A stretch of 53,656 nucleotides of DNA from a virus: positions 1-53,656 of the IMG/VR virus record IMGVR_UViG_3300023181_000009, one strand, 5' to 3'. The notes below the pieces were generated by a model that saw only the letters and a program-made list of their open reading frames with translations, did not search any database and was not told the DNA's origin. Within the stretch, counting starts at the first letter, position 1. The number at the start of each line of letters is the position of its first letter. Shown here one piece after another: positions 7,658 to 16,172 of this stretch. Made by a program: the position numbers and the translations under genes.

Positions 7658-7936
7658 ATGGAAATAGAAAGATATATAAACGAATCAGGAGAAAAAAACG
7701 TTAAAATATGGAATACATCAGGCACAACAAATGAACTTGTCGCTGAAGTGTACCAAACAACTGCATGGGGATTTAAGACAGGTAAACAAGACCTGTATGC
7801 ACAAATATTTATTGATGCAATAGACATATTTAATAAATTCAACAAAGAGCCACTTGAAATGCTTAATGAGGTTAATATACTTAAAAGCAAAGTACATGAC
7901 TTAGAAGATGAAATTAACGCATTAAAAGAACAATAA
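7658..7936 (+). CDS. Hypothetical protein with C-terminal coiled coil (92 aa)
   Basis: A beta-rich N-terminal half (residues 1-40) and a C-terminal coiled coil (about 62-91, VNILKSKVHDLEDEINALK). Likely a dimer. Role unknown. Confidence 0.6.
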   Translation: MEIERYINESGEKNVKIWNTSGTTNELVAEVYQTTAWGFKTGKQDLYAQIFIDAIDIFNKFNKEPLEMLNEVNILKSKVHDLEDEINALKEQ

Positions 7937-7937
7937 A

Positions 7938-8156
7938 ATGATTGATATAACAAAATTAAATATTGTCTCTCCAATAAAAGCATTAGAGGACATTGTATCC
8001 CACGGAATTAAAAAAGGGGATATACTAATTGTAAAACAAAAAGGTTTTAGTGGTTGGGATAATTGCCATTATATTGAATGCAAAACCCCTTTAGGATATA
8101 CATTTGAAATATATAATGGACGTAACTTAGACAACATTAAGAAGTTTAGTCTATGA
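7938..8156 (+). CDS. Hypothetical protein (72 aa)
   Basis: Small beta-rich protein; K-K-G-D-I-L-I-V-K-Q and Y-T-F-E-I-Y suggest an SH3-like or OB-like barrel, which is only a composition-based guess. Its stop overlaps the next start (ATGA). Confidence 0.55.
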   Translation: MIDITKLNIVSPIKALEDIVSHGIKKGDILIVKQKGFSGWDNCHYIECKTPLGYTFEIYNGRNLDNIKKFSL

Positions 8157-8452
8157 TATTCCCTTTTATACCGTATTACATGCTAATGAAACAGGTAATA
8201 TACAGGAAGCATAGCAATGAATTAATAAGTTTTAACTTGACTAAAAAAGAAAAAATAATAATCCTTTCAATAGTTGGGATATGGTTTATATCTATTTTCA
8301 TATTATTACATAAACCGTTTAATCATGATTACAGGAATAAACAGAAGTATTACCAACTTAGTAGGGAAGCCTATATAAACAAAGACTTTATTAAGCAACA
8401 ACAATATAACGATAGCTTTTATAAATACCAGGAAATTGTAAAAAAACAATAA
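8153..8452 (+). CDS. Single-pass membrane protein (99 aa)
   Basis: One strong transmembrane helix at about residues 34-54 (IIILSIVGIWFISIFILL), flanked by a basic N-terminal part and a Gln/Tyr-rich polar C-terminal region. It is immediately upstream of a lipoprotein gene. Role unknown. Confidence 0.6.
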   Translation: MIFPFIPYYMLMKQVIYRKHSNELISFNLTKKEKIIILSIVGIWFISIFILLHKPFNHDYRNKQKYYQLSREAYINKDFIKQQQYNDSFYKYQEIVKKQ

Positions 8453-8453
8453 T

Positions 8454-8660
8454 ATGAAACGAATAACCCTATTTATAGCCATTCTAACGCTGTTATCATG
8501 CAGCAATGAAGAAACAGACTGTACAGCCGCTAAAAACGAAATAACGGCACGCTTTGAAACTCAATTGGAAGATGAAAGAAAACATCATCCAGTAGACTAC
8601 GATAAAATATCCTTGCTAATCCAGGAACGTGATAACCTAATCGATAACGCTTGTAATTAA
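8454..8660 (+). CDS. Small lipoprotein, paralogue of the one at 3840 (68 aa)
   Basis: Type II signal peptide with lipobox L-L-S-C (Cys 16). The mature part of about 52 residues is helical, with a D-C soon after the lipidation site and A-C at the C terminus, the same spacing plan as the protein encoded at 3840-4028. Two copies of a small envelope lipoprotein in one early region point to a role at the cell surface, such as exclusion of other phages; not proven by sequence. Confidence 0.7.
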   Translation: MKRITLFIAILTLLSCSNEETDCTAAKNEITARFETQLEDERKHHPVDYDKISLLIQERDNLIDNACN

Positions 8661-8825
8661 ATGAAATGTTCAGAAATACAACCAGACAGGATAATGTATG
8701 TTCCTACGTACAACTATATAATGTGTGAAAGCATACGTAAATATAAAATAAAAAAATACTTAATTGAAAACGGTGTAAGTAAAGAGAATGCTGTTAAGAT
8801 AGTTAATGTTAAATTTGGATTATAA
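8661..8825 (+). CDS. Small hypothetical protein (54 aa)
   Basis: Starts directly after the lipoprotein stop. Basic and Tyr-rich; the C-terminal half (K-K-Y-L-I-E-N-G-V-S-K-E-N-A-V) looks like a helix-turn-helix-sized bundle, but no motif is convincing. Confidence 0.55.
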   Translation: MKCSEIQPDRIMYVPTYNYIMCESIRKYKIKKYLIENGVSKENAVKIVNVKFGL

Positions 8826-8826
8826 A

Positions 8827-9225
8827 ATGGAAGAAAATTTAATCTCATTTCAAACCGCAAAGCTTGCTAAGGAAAAAGGGTTTAACATATCAACAGCATA
8901 TTGTTTTGATACTTCAATAGTAGATTACAAACTCGGCGCTATTGCAAACCCAGAATTTAATTGGAACACAGATACTCATGATGAAGATGGGGAATTATTT
9001 AGCTGTCCTACTCAAAGCCTACTACAAAAGTGGATAAGAAGTAAAGGAATAGCAGTAGACGTATATAGCGAACTATACTGCCAAAGATTTCAATTTAAAG
9101 TTGATATGATAGCTTTATTTGAATTAACACCCGACAACTATTCTTTGCATTTGCCGGATGCTTATACAACCTATGAGTTTGCACTCGAAGCAGGACTTAT
9201 TGAAGCACTTAAATTAATACCATAA
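8827..9225 (+). CDS. Conserved Bacteroidota phage protein (132 aa)
   Basis: The patterns S-F-Q-T-A-K-L-A-K-E-K-G-F, C-P-T-Q-S-L-L-Q-K-W-I-R and Y-E-F-A-L-E-A-G-L-I-E-A-L-K-L-I are the hallmark of a family seen across Bacteroidota phages and prophages. Function unknown. I choose ATG 8827 over the in-frame TTG-type start at 8806, which overlaps the previous gene. Confidence 0.8.
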   Translation: MEENLISFQTAKLAKEKGFNISTAYCFDTSIVDYKLGAIANPEFNWNTDTHDEDGELFSCPTQSLLQKWIRSKGIAVDVYSELYCQRFQFKVDMIALFELTPDNYSLHLPDAYTTYEFALEAGLIEALKLIP

Positions 9226-9232
9226 TATTTAC

Positions 9233-9240
9233 TACATTTG
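9233..9240 (+). promoter_or_regulatory. Putative late promoter before terminase (TACATTTG)
   Basis: TACATTTG matches TANNTTTG and lies 33 bp upstream of the terminase small-subunit start. No TTG is found at the usual 17-23 bp spacing, so it may need an activator. Confidence 0.5.
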
Positions 9241-9272
9241 CTTAAGATGAAAATAAGGATTAAAAATACTTA

Positions 9273-9710
9273 ATGATGGCAGCATATACAGAAGAACAAA
9301 TAAACGATAAGTTTGAAGCCGTTATAAACGATATAGAAGAAGGAAACTCATTGCGTAAAGCTTTGGGTTTTTATAATATAAGTTCAGCAACATTTTATCA
9401 ATGGTTAGATGGAAACGATGAAAGAAAAAAACGGTACGCGCGCGCATGCGAGGACAGAGCTGATAAACTTTTTGAGGAAATACTGGAAATAGCAGACAAG
9501 CAAGATAAAGATGTTTACGAAGTTGATGGGGTTGTTTATACAGACCATAATGTAATAAATCGATCAAGGTTGCAAGTTGATGCTCGTAAATGGATGGCTG
9601 CTAAAATGAATCCTAAAAAATTCGGAGACAAAGTAGACATGACCACTAATGGTAAAGACCTGCCGCCGGCTACAATTATTAAATGGGGCGATAAAGAAAT
9701 ACGAATATAA
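9273..9710 (+). CDS. terS: Terminase small subunit
   Basis: Recognises phage DNA for packaging. The N-terminal part is a helix-turn-helix (S-L-R-K-A-L-G-F-Y-N-I-S-S-A-T-F-Y-Q-W-L, about residues 26-45). The C-terminal signature S-R-L-Q-V-D-A-R-K-W-M-A-A-K-M-x-P-K-K-F-G-D-K-V is typical of Sf6-type small terminases. A second ATG at 9276 is equally possible as start. The large-subunit ATG follows with no gap. Confidence 0.9.
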   Translation: MMAAYTEEQINDKFEAVINDIEEGNSLRKALGFYNISSATFYQWLDGNDERKKRYARACEDRADKLFEEILEIADKQDKDVYEVDGVVYTDHNVINRSRLQVDARKWMAAKMNPKKFGDKVDMTTNGKDLPPATIIKWGDKEIRI

Positions 9711-11087
9711 ATGGTATTAACAAACAAACAAACAGAAGCGATGGTAGCCCTGCAAAGTGAGAAGTATAACTTCATCCTTTACGGGGGTGCCATCCGATGA
9801 CGGGGAGGTAAAAGCGTTTGGGGATTATCTGCTTTATTAATAATGTGCCAGGTGTTCCCTAATTCAAGATGGTGTGTAATTCGTGAGAACATGGAAAAAA
9901 TACGTACCACTACTATACCATCATTTTTAAAAATAAACCCATCAGGAAAGCTAAGACAAAGCCCTTACGAATATACACACCCCAACGGCTCAATAATATT
10001 ATTCAAGTCCGAGAACTACGTATCTGATAAAGAATTGGATTGGATGAAAGGATTAGAGGTAAATGGCTTCTTATTTGAAGAAATAAACGAATGTCAGGAA
10101 AAAACATTTTATAAAGCATTCGAGCGTTCAGGATCTTGGATAATACCTAATTCAAAATATCAACCTAAGCCAGTAATATTAGCCACATGCAACCCTACTC
10201 AAAATTGGGTTAAAGAAAAAGTATTCAATCCGTGGAAGGAAAACACATTAAACCCTAATTGGCTTTATATTCCATCTAAGATAAGCGATAACGTAGATGA
10301 GAATGGGGAGTCTAACTTACCACAAGAATATCTTGATAACTTAAACAACATGCCTCCTTATGAGTATGAAGTATTTGTTAACGGTAATTGGGATTTCTTA
10401 GTTAAAACAGGAGGGGAATTTTATAAACAATTTGAATACGATAAACAAAGGGGTAAAGCTGTTTACGATCCTGCATTGCCTTTGCACATAAGTTGGGATG
10501 ATAACGTTAACCCATACTTGCCTTGCGGTATATTTCAAATAGAAGGTTTGCATATTAAAATGATTGATGAAATTGCAGGAGAAACACCAAATAATACCGT
10601 TAAGTCCGTATGTAATGAAATAATACGTAAATACCCTGCTCACAATAGCGGAATGTTCGTATATGGGGATGCAACAGCGAACAAACAAGACACAAAACTG
10701 GAAAAAGGGCATAACTTTTATACACTTATACTTGAATATCTTAAACAATATAGACCCGTTAACCGTGTAACACGCTCAAATCCATCTGTAGTAATGCGTG
10801 GTAACTGGATAAATACTATCTTTGAAACTGGATTAGGAGGTATTGTAGTGACTATTGACGAAAAATGCACTAAAGCTATAAGCGATTTTATATTGCTTAA
10901 AGAAGCACCGGATGGGACTAAGCTAAAAGAAACTGCTAAGGATCCTAAGACAGGGGCTAAATTTCAGAAGTATGGACACTTTAGTGATTTATTCGATTAC
11001 ATTATGGTATCGGCCTTCAATAGCCAATACCAACTATATTTAAGTAATAAAAAGTCTAATAATTCATGGGCTTCTGCATTTAGGTAA
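9711..11087 (+). CDS. terL: Terminase large subunit with in-frame TGA in the Walker A motif
   Basis: The packaging motor ATPase and nuclease. From ATG 9711 the frame is open to 11087 except for TGA at 9798-9800 (codon 30). Flanking residues read Y-G-G-A-I-R, stop, R-G-G-K-S. Leaving out the TGA and the following CGG codon restores an exact Walker A, G-A-I-R-G-G-K-S. Downstream all expected parts are present: Walker B F-L-F-E-E (about 120-124), coupling motif A-T-C-N-P (about 158-162), nuclease aspartates in S-W-D-D (about 263) and Y-G-D-A-T (about 320), and a C-terminal D-L-F-D-Y. An internal ATG at 9843 would give a 414-residue protein lacking the P-loop and so unable to drive packaging. Recoding, a sequence error, or true inactivation are all possible. 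Confidence 0.9.
9798..9800 (+). other. In-frame TGA within terL P-loop (candidate recoding site)
   Basis: The context is CGA-TGA-CGG followed by GGGAGGT. The codons on either side of the stop are both Arg codons of the CGN box, which would allow a peptidyl-tRNA to slip from CGA to CGG and skip the stop. TGA serves as a normal stop in other genes of the window (for example 665-667, 7496-7498, 8154-8156), so the code as a whole is not reassigned. Confidence 0.6.
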
Positions 11088-11095
11088 TTTATTGT

Positions 11096-11103
11096 TACAT
11101 TTG
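11096..11103 (+). promoter_or_regulatory. Putative promoter before portal (TACATTTG)
   Basis: TACATTTG lies 15 bp before the portal start codon in the short gap after terL. It matches the -7 consensus; no clear -33 element is seen. Confidence 0.45.
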
Positions 11104-11118
11104 TTAAAAATATTCACT

Positions 11119-12519
11119 ATGCAAATAGAATTCTTTATAAAAAATAAAAATAATCCAGGTATAATAGTTCCTGCTATTTTAAATGAGCATAACACATGCT
11201 TTGACTTAAAACTGTATAAAGAATACAATGCAGATGAACATAAAATAAACAGTAAGATATTCAGGCCTCAAAAGGTAATCACTAAAACATTAGATAGTTC
11301 TATTTTAGATATTAATGGAGAGAAAATAACCCATACTGTTTTAGTCGATGTTGCTCGTATATCATTAGCTATACAAAAGCTTATAGTAAGCCGTAAAACA
11401 GCTTTTACAACCGGAGGTAATGTTACCCTTAAATCAAAACCCTCAAATGATCAGGAAGCGGAAATAGCGGAACTTGTTAATGAAACGTGGAGAAAAAATA
11501 AATTACAGTATAGAAACGCAGATATATTTAGGGCTTTGGCTTCTGAAACAGAAGTTGCTGAAATATGGTATAGCAAAGTTAACTTAGATAAAACCATATC
11601 GCTAAAAACTAAAATATATACTCCAAGCGATGGTTATGAACTTGTTCCTATATTTGATGCACATAAAGATTTAATTGCTTTTGGATTACAATATGCAACT
11701 ACATTAAACAACGAGGTAATTAACCATTTAGATATTTATGATGAACTTGAAATAGTTAGATATACACAGCGTTCAGGTTATACATGGGTTATAGAAGAAG
11801 TTATACAGCATAACTATGGGAAAATACCTGTTATATACTATAGTATAAAACAGTCAGTTTGGCACGATGTACAAAACATGATTGAAAGGTTGGAAGTCTT
11901 AATGTCAAACTTTGCAGATACAAACGACTACAACGGATCACCTATACTATTTTCTAACGGAATGATAGAGGGATGGTCTGATAAAGGCGAGCAGGGTAAA
12001 TTAATTGAAGGAAAAGGAGAAGGGGCAAAGCTTGAATATGTTAGTTGGGATAGCGCACCGGAATCAATTAAATTAGAGATTGAAAAACTTACAGAGTTTA
12101 TTTATACAATAACTCAAACACCAAATATATCATTTAGCGAAATGAAGGGCTTAGGGGATGTTTCAGGTGTTGCTTTTGATAGGATTATGATTGATGCACA
12201 TTTAAACGCTACAGACCATCATAATGGTTCTTACGGAGAGGGAATACAAAGGAGAATTAACTTTTTACTTAGTGCGTTAGGTAATATTTACCCTAATCTA
12301 AAAATAGCTTCTGAAATAGAAATAACACCTATATTTAGTTTATTCAGTATTGATGATGAAAGCGACCGTATAGACAACGCAATGAAGGCAAACGGAGGTT
12401 TACCAGTTACATCGCATTTAGATTCAATTAAGCAGGCAGGATTAAGCGATGATGCAGAATTTACACTACAACAAATAAATAATCAACAACCTGTAACGGC
12501 AACTAATAAAAATATTTAA
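11119..12519 (+). CDS. Portal protein
   Basis: A 466-residue protein in the portal position between terminase and scaffold, with the length and the long acidic/helical body of SPP1 gp6-like portals. It has the pattern V-D-V-A-R-I-S-L-A-I-Q-K near residue 78 and a stem region E-K-L-T-E-F-I-Y-T-I-T-Q-T-P-N-I around 325-340, seen in this portal group. It forms the dodecameric ring through which DNA enters the capsid. I use ATG 11119; the longer frame from TTG 11092 would contain the promoter element. Confidence 0.85.
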   Translation: MQIEFFIKNKNNPGIIVPAILNEHNTCFDLKLYKEYNADEHKINSKIFRPQKVITKTLDSSILDINGEKITHTVLVDVARISLAIQKLIVSRKTAFTTGGNVTLKSKPSNDQEAEIAELVNETWRKNKLQYRNADIFRALASETEVAEIWYSKVNLDKTISLKTKIYTPSDGYELVPIFDAHKDLIAFGLQYATTLNNEVINHLDIYDELEIVRYTQRSGYTWVIEEVIQHNYGKIPVIYYSIKQSVWHDVQNMIERLEVLMSNFADTNDYNGSPILFSNGMIEGWSDKGEQGKLIEGKGEGAKLEYVSWDSAPESIKLEIEKLTEFIYTITQTPNISFSEMKGLGDVSGVAFDRIMIDAHLNATDHHNGSYGEGIQRRINFLLSALGNIYPNLKIASEIEITPIFSLFSIDDESDRIDNAMKANGGLPVTSHLDSIKQAGLSDDAEFTLQQINNQQPVTATNKNI

Positions 12520-12548
12520 CAAAAATGTTATTATGAATTAAATTTAGT

Positions 12549-12556
12549 TACATTTG
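12549..12556 (+). promoter_or_regulatory. Putative promoter before scaffold leader RNA (TACATTTG)
   Basis: TACATTTG in the 164-bp gap between portal and scaffold genes. Transcription from it would begin near 12562, just ahead of a structured leader ending in a terminator. Confidence 0.5.
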
Positions 12557-12561
12557 CTGTA

Positions 12562-12653
12562 AACAAACTATGTGAAGATGCATAGCACTCAAAAAAATAC
12601 GTAAATACCTTATAGCCATCTTATGCATTCAATTGCGTGAGGTGGCTTTTTTT
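12562..12653 (+). ncRNA. Candidate pseudoknot-terminator leader or small RNA
   Basis: An intrinsic terminator, AGCCATC (12614-12620) with GGTGGCT (12641-12647), a 2x2 internal loop, then ATGCA/TGCGT and a six-base loop, followed by seven T. The 5' segment GATGCATA (12577-12584) is complementary, with one G-U pair, to 12622-12629 inside the terminator hairpin. The two pairings compete or form an H-type pseudoknot, 37 bases apart. Either a roughly 90-base RNA is made or the element sets read-through into the scaffold and capsid genes. Confidence 0.55.
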
Positions 12654-12683
12654 GTTGTGAACATAAACTAAAATAATTTTATT

Positions 12684-13280
12684 ATGGCTGTAGACAAGGA
12701 TAAAGTATTAGCTGCAATTGAACTTAAGTTTAAGGGCAAATCTATTACAAAGACTTACAAAGAAAGCATAGCGATCAAATGGGCGGCTAAAATCGACAAT
12801 GATGCTGAAATTGATGCTTATATCAATGACAGAGAAGATGACGTTTTAGAAGCAGCATCGGAAGCAGACCGTAGAGCAACGGAAGCAAGTAAAAAAGCTA
12901 ATCCTGAAACTCCTAAAAAAGAAGAGCCTAAAGAAGAAGTTAAGACTGTAGCAGATGATGCTCCTGAATGGTTTAAAACCTATGTGAAAGCACAGGATGA
13001 AAAACTTGATGGAATAGTTGGTAAAGTTGCAGGCTTTGAACAAAAAACAATTGCTGAACGTTTTAAATCAGATCCAAGAGTTAAAGGTCTACCTGATGCA
13101 GTATTTAAAGGACGTATACCTTCTAAAGAAGAGGACTTTGAAACAGCTATTACAGAGTTAGCATCCGATTATTCTTCATTTAAATTTGGTAATGATAAAC
13201 CGGGCGGCACAGGTGCTAAAGGCGATTCTAAAAAAGAGGCGACAAAAGAAGAAATTGATGCCGTAATGGCTAAAATCTAA
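12684..13280 (+). CDS. Capsid scaffolding protein
   Basis: A 198-residue, highly charged, helical protein immediately before the capsid genes. It has a central Lys/Glu/Pro-rich linker (residues about 72-92), a coiled region and a basic C-terminal helix (KKEATKEEIDAVMAKI), the usual features of scaffolds that guide capsid assembly and then leave. No protease motif is present. Confidence 0.75.
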   Translation: MAVDKDKVLAAIELKFKGKSITKTYKESIAIKWAAKIDNDAEIDAYINDREDDVLEAASEADRRATEASKKANPETPKKEEPKEEVKTVADDAPEWFKTYVKAQDEKLDGIVGKVAGFEQKTIAERFKSDPRVKGLPDAVFKGRIPSKEEDFETAITELASDYSSFKFGNDKPGGTGAKGDSKKEATKEEIDAVMAKI

Positions 13281-13291
13281 AACTAAAAAAA

Positions 13292-13690
13292 ATGGCAGTA
13301 GCTAATCTAAACAATGAGCCTGTACAGTATGATGATGGTAAGGATTCTATAGTAATCGTAGATAACTTTCAGTCTATACGTGGAGGCAGGACTTTAGATG
13401 TTACCGGTTTTACACCTGAACTTATTAAATCAGGACACGTAATAATCGTACAAACATCAAATCAACAATACAAGCCTATGCCTGTAAATGGTGGTGCAAC
13501 AGCTTACGCTACACTACCTACAGGACATACATACGCGGGAGTATTGATAAACACAATACGTACATCAAAACCTTTCGCAGGAATTATGGTACGTGGAACT
13601 ATTAACCCGGTTGCAGCCCCTTATGACTTTGCTACTATTGCAGCAGCAGTTAAAACGGCTTTACCACTAATTGACCAAAGAGCAGACTAA
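13292..13690 (+). CDS. Capsid decoration / head fibre-type protein (132 aa)
   Basis: Small beta-rich protein directly before the major capsid gene. The segment T-G-H-T-Y-A-G-V-L-I-N-T-I and K-P-F-A-G-I-M-V-R-G-T-I-N-P is typical of phage decoration proteins that sit on the capsid surface in Bacteroidota phages. Its last base pair overlaps the capsid start. Confidence 0.7.
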   Translation: MAVANLNNEPVQYDDGKDSIVIVDNFQSIRGGRTLDVTGFTPELIKSGHVIIVQTSNQQYKPMPVNGGATAYATLPTGHTYAGVLINTIRTSKPFAGIMVRGTINPVAAPYDFATIAAAVKTALPLIDQRAD

Positions 13691-14769
13691 TGGACGAATC
13701 AAACTTTGCCGAATGGCTCGAATTATACTTCCCAGGCATTACGCTTAGGGTAGTAGAAACATTTAATGGGGAAAACTTAGTACCTACTTATTTGTACAGG
13801 AGATTCTTATCACAGCGTTTTAGCTTAGATGGTAAATGGAATAGCTTAAGTGTAAATAACAGGCTTATTGCTGCTGATGTTATTGCAATGGATTCTTCAT
13901 TGCCACTTAAAACACGACCAACAATAGCTTCTGCTACAGGAGAAATACCTAAAATGGGTATTGAACTTACAATACGTGAACAAAAGCTAACTGAACTACA
14001 AACTTTAGTTGCTTTAGGTCGAATTAGCGATGCACTTGCTTTGTTCTTTAGTGATACAAGACTTGTTATAGGCGCACAATATGAGCGTATAGAAGCTATA
14101 TTCTTAGAAGGATTAAGTTCAGGTGTATGTGTTATTGATGACACAGAAACTGTTGGTACAGGTGTAAGGTTAGATTTTAACTACCCTACATCACACCTAC
14201 TGCAATCAGATACAATGTGGAGTAACATAAATGCTACGCCAATAACAGATATACAGACCGTACTTGATGCTGCTGATTTAGAAAGCCAAACACCTACCAC
14301 TATGATGATGGATAGGACTACTTTCAACAACTTCATTAAAACGCAAGAGGTGAAAGATATTTATGCTGCATCATTTGGAATATTTGGGGCTAACGTTCCA
14401 ACTCCAACGTTTGACCAAGTAAATACAGCTTTAGGATCTCGTTACGGACTTAATATTGAAATTGTAAACAGGTCAGTTACATTACAACGTAATGGCGTTA
14501 ATACAGTAGTTAAACCGTGGAAAGCAGGTTCTGTTGTATTCGTTAGCGGTACTGATTTAGGTGCGCTTGTATATGCTACATTAGCAGAAGAGAATGCACC
14601 GGTTGCAGGTGTTGCTTACCAAAAAGTAGACAACTTTATGCTTGTATCTAAATACAGACTAAATAGGCCTTCACTAATGGAAGTTACTGCATCACAATCT
14701 CGTGTTGTGCCGGTAATTGACAATGTAAACTCTATATTCTTACTTGATACAACTATAACACAAGCATAA
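13690..14769 (+). CDS. Major capsid protein (lambda gpE-like, HK97 fold)
   Basis: 359 residues, consistent with the Phage_cap_E family (usual length 330-360). Recognisable parts are an N-terminal arm, a central region with M-M-M-D-R-T-T-F-N-N-F (about 202-212), a G-A-N-V-P-T loop and a beta-rich C-terminal part with R-L-N-R-P-S. There is no N-terminal delta domain needing cleavage, in line with the separate scaffold gene. Confidence 0.85.
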   Translation: MDESNFAEWLELYFPGITLRVVETFNGENLVPTYLYRRFLSQRFSLDGKWNSLSVNNRLIAADVIAMDSSLPLKTRPTIASATGEIPKMGIELTIREQKLTELQTLVALGRISDALALFFSDTRLVIGAQYERIEAIFLEGLSSGVCVIDDTETVGTGVRLDFNYPTSHLLQSDTMWSNINATPITDIQTVLDAADLESQTPTTMMMDRTTFNNFIKTQEVKDIYAASFGIFGANVPTPTFDQVNTALGSRYGLNIEIVNRSVTLQRNGVNTVVKPWKAGSVVFVSGTDLGALVYATLAEENAPVAGVAYQKVDNFMLVSKYRLNRPSLMEVTASQSRVVPVIDNVNSIFLLDTTITQA

Positions 14770-14771
14770 TA

Positions 14772-14963
14772 ATGGCGGGTAGACCTAAAAAAGAAGTTGA
14801 GGGAAAGTATATAGTAGTAAATCCATTTCAGGATAGGGCTGTATATGGTTCTGATAAGTACGAAGTAGGCGACGATGTTTCACACTTTGATGCTGACAGG
14901 TTAGAATCGGCTATTTCGCGTAAACTTGTAGAGTTAAACGTAACGCCTAAAACAGAAGAGTAG
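14772..14963 (+). CDS. Small head-region protein (63 aa)
   Basis: Starts MAGRPKK, a basic tail typical of short proteins that follow the capsid gene, then an F-Q-D segment and a helix (A-D-R-L-E-S-A-I-S-R-K-L-V). Probably a minor head or connector component by position. The TAG stop overlaps the GTG start of the next gene. Confidence 0.6.
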   Translation: MAGRPKKEVEGKYIVVNPFQDRAVYGSDKYEVGDDVSHFDADRLESAISRKLVELNVTPKTEE

Positions 14964-15622
14964 TGTATAACATTAGTTCCATAGACACACTTAAAAACAG
15001 AGTTGGTTGGTTTGCACCTGTGCAGCCAACTAACCTTGTTATTACACCTGAAAACGAAGCAACAGATAGCGGTTTGTTCGTGAATAGTTTTCATGCATTG
15101 GCAACGGTTGAAAAAGTGTTTAAGTCTATAGAAAATGTTGATGTTACACAAGATACTTTAAACGTAATCTTAGCTAAGATAAAAGTAGATGCGGCTGTTG
15201 ATGTATTGCATAAAGTGTACGACGTTAATATGAGGGCAAGATATAGGTTTAATAACCTTATTGAAAGCCTAAACTATTTAACTGATTACACAGATAGCAT
15301 TACAGTTAATGCAAGTTCGTTTACAGATGTTATAGGTTTGAGTATGGCTATTAAGACTATAGAGCAATTACGTTTAACCGTAAGAAGCAATAAAGACACT
15401 AACAGCTACAAACTGACTGATGCTGATTTATACCAGGCATTGCATGGAGTGTATACACCCGAAGGTAAAAACGTAACTATTGGCTTATATGGTCAATACA
15501 GGGAAGCATTAGCATTACTTATTGATGTTTTGTTTCCTACTAAAATACCTGATGGAGCAACGCTAAACCCTGATGGAACTGTTAAATTAGCACCTACGTT
15601 AAAAGCTTTAAGGATATGGTAA
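14963..15622 (+). CDS. Head-tail connector-region protein (219 aa)
   Basis: Starts with GTG overlapping the previous stop by one base. A mostly helical protein of the size and position of head completion (adaptor) proteins between capsid and tail genes. No motif confirms the exact role. Confidence 0.6.
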   Translation: MYNISSIDTLKNRVGWFAPVQPTNLVITPENEATDSGLFVNSFHALATVEKVFKSIENVDVTQDTLNVILAKIKVDAAVDVLHKVYDVNMRARYRFNNLIESLNYLTDYTDSITVNASSFTDVIGLSMAIKTIEQLRLTVRSNKDTNSYKLTDADLYQALHGVYTPEGKNVTIGLYGQYREALALLIDVLFPTKIPDGATLNPDGTVKLAPTLKALRIW

Positions 15623-16143
15623 TAGCTAAAGATAATCCTATAGGTATAGATAGCTTGGTTAATAAAATGCAGAATGTTATTAATGAACGTTTAGCATGGG
15701 CGAATCAACTTGAAATATATCCACGCTGTTATATACAGTTTAGGGATAATCAAACAACCATTGAGCATTATCTTAAAAATGGAGATTATGAAACAGTAAA
15801 TAACGCAGAAGCAAATAAATGCTTCTTTGTATTGTTTGGTAATCAACAAAAAGAGAATGATGGTCTTTATAGTACACAGTTAGACCTTTACTTTACTTTA
15901 AATCTTACTGAAATTAAACCCGATGTGTTACACAGGTGTGATGAAGAGGTAAGAATGGATGTTTTAAAGGTAATAGAGCGTTTTAGTTTAGGTATTAATA
16001 CTGTTACCATAAATCAAGTAATCACAGGTATAGATAATGTTTACAGAGGTTTATTCTTTAACCGTGACGACGACAACCAACCATACCATTGCTTTAAGGT
16101 TAGGTTAGATATAAAATATGATAAAGATGGCTACAATTGTTAG
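15616..16143 (+). CDS. Probable tail completion / neck protein (175 aa)
   Basis: Overlaps the upstream gene by seven bases and precedes the tail tube gene, the usual place for a tail terminator. A mixed alpha/beta protein with a C-terminal strand pattern C-F-K-V-R-L-D-I-K-Y. Assignment is by position. Confidence 0.55.
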   Translation: MVIAKDNPIGIDSLVNKMQNVINERLAWANQLEIYPRCYIQFRDNQTTIEHYLKNGDYETVNNAEANKCFFVLFGNQQKENDGLYSTQLDLYFTLNLTEIKPDVLHRCDEEVRMDVLKVIERFSLGINTVTINQVITGIDNVYRGLFFNRDDDNQPYHCFKVRLDIKYDKDGYNC

Positions 16144-16172
16144 CTTATTAACTATTAAAAAAATAAAACATT

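Noticed and set aside
9711-11087. Whole-genome reassignment of TGA to tryptophan
   Set aside because: TGA ends several genes at exact ATGA overlaps (for example 665-667, 7496-7498 and 8154-8156) and no suppressor tRNA gene is seen.
12846-13043. Minus-strand reading frame inside the scaffold gene
   Set aside because: It is a Phe/Cys-rich mirror of a Lys/Glu-rich gene, with no start context or neighbours on that strand.
16141-16172. Programmed frameshift in the tail chaperone region
   Set aside because: I examined the junctions from 17282 to 18486 and the short gap before the tail tube gene and saw no slippery heptamer placed before a stop with a matching overlapping frame.
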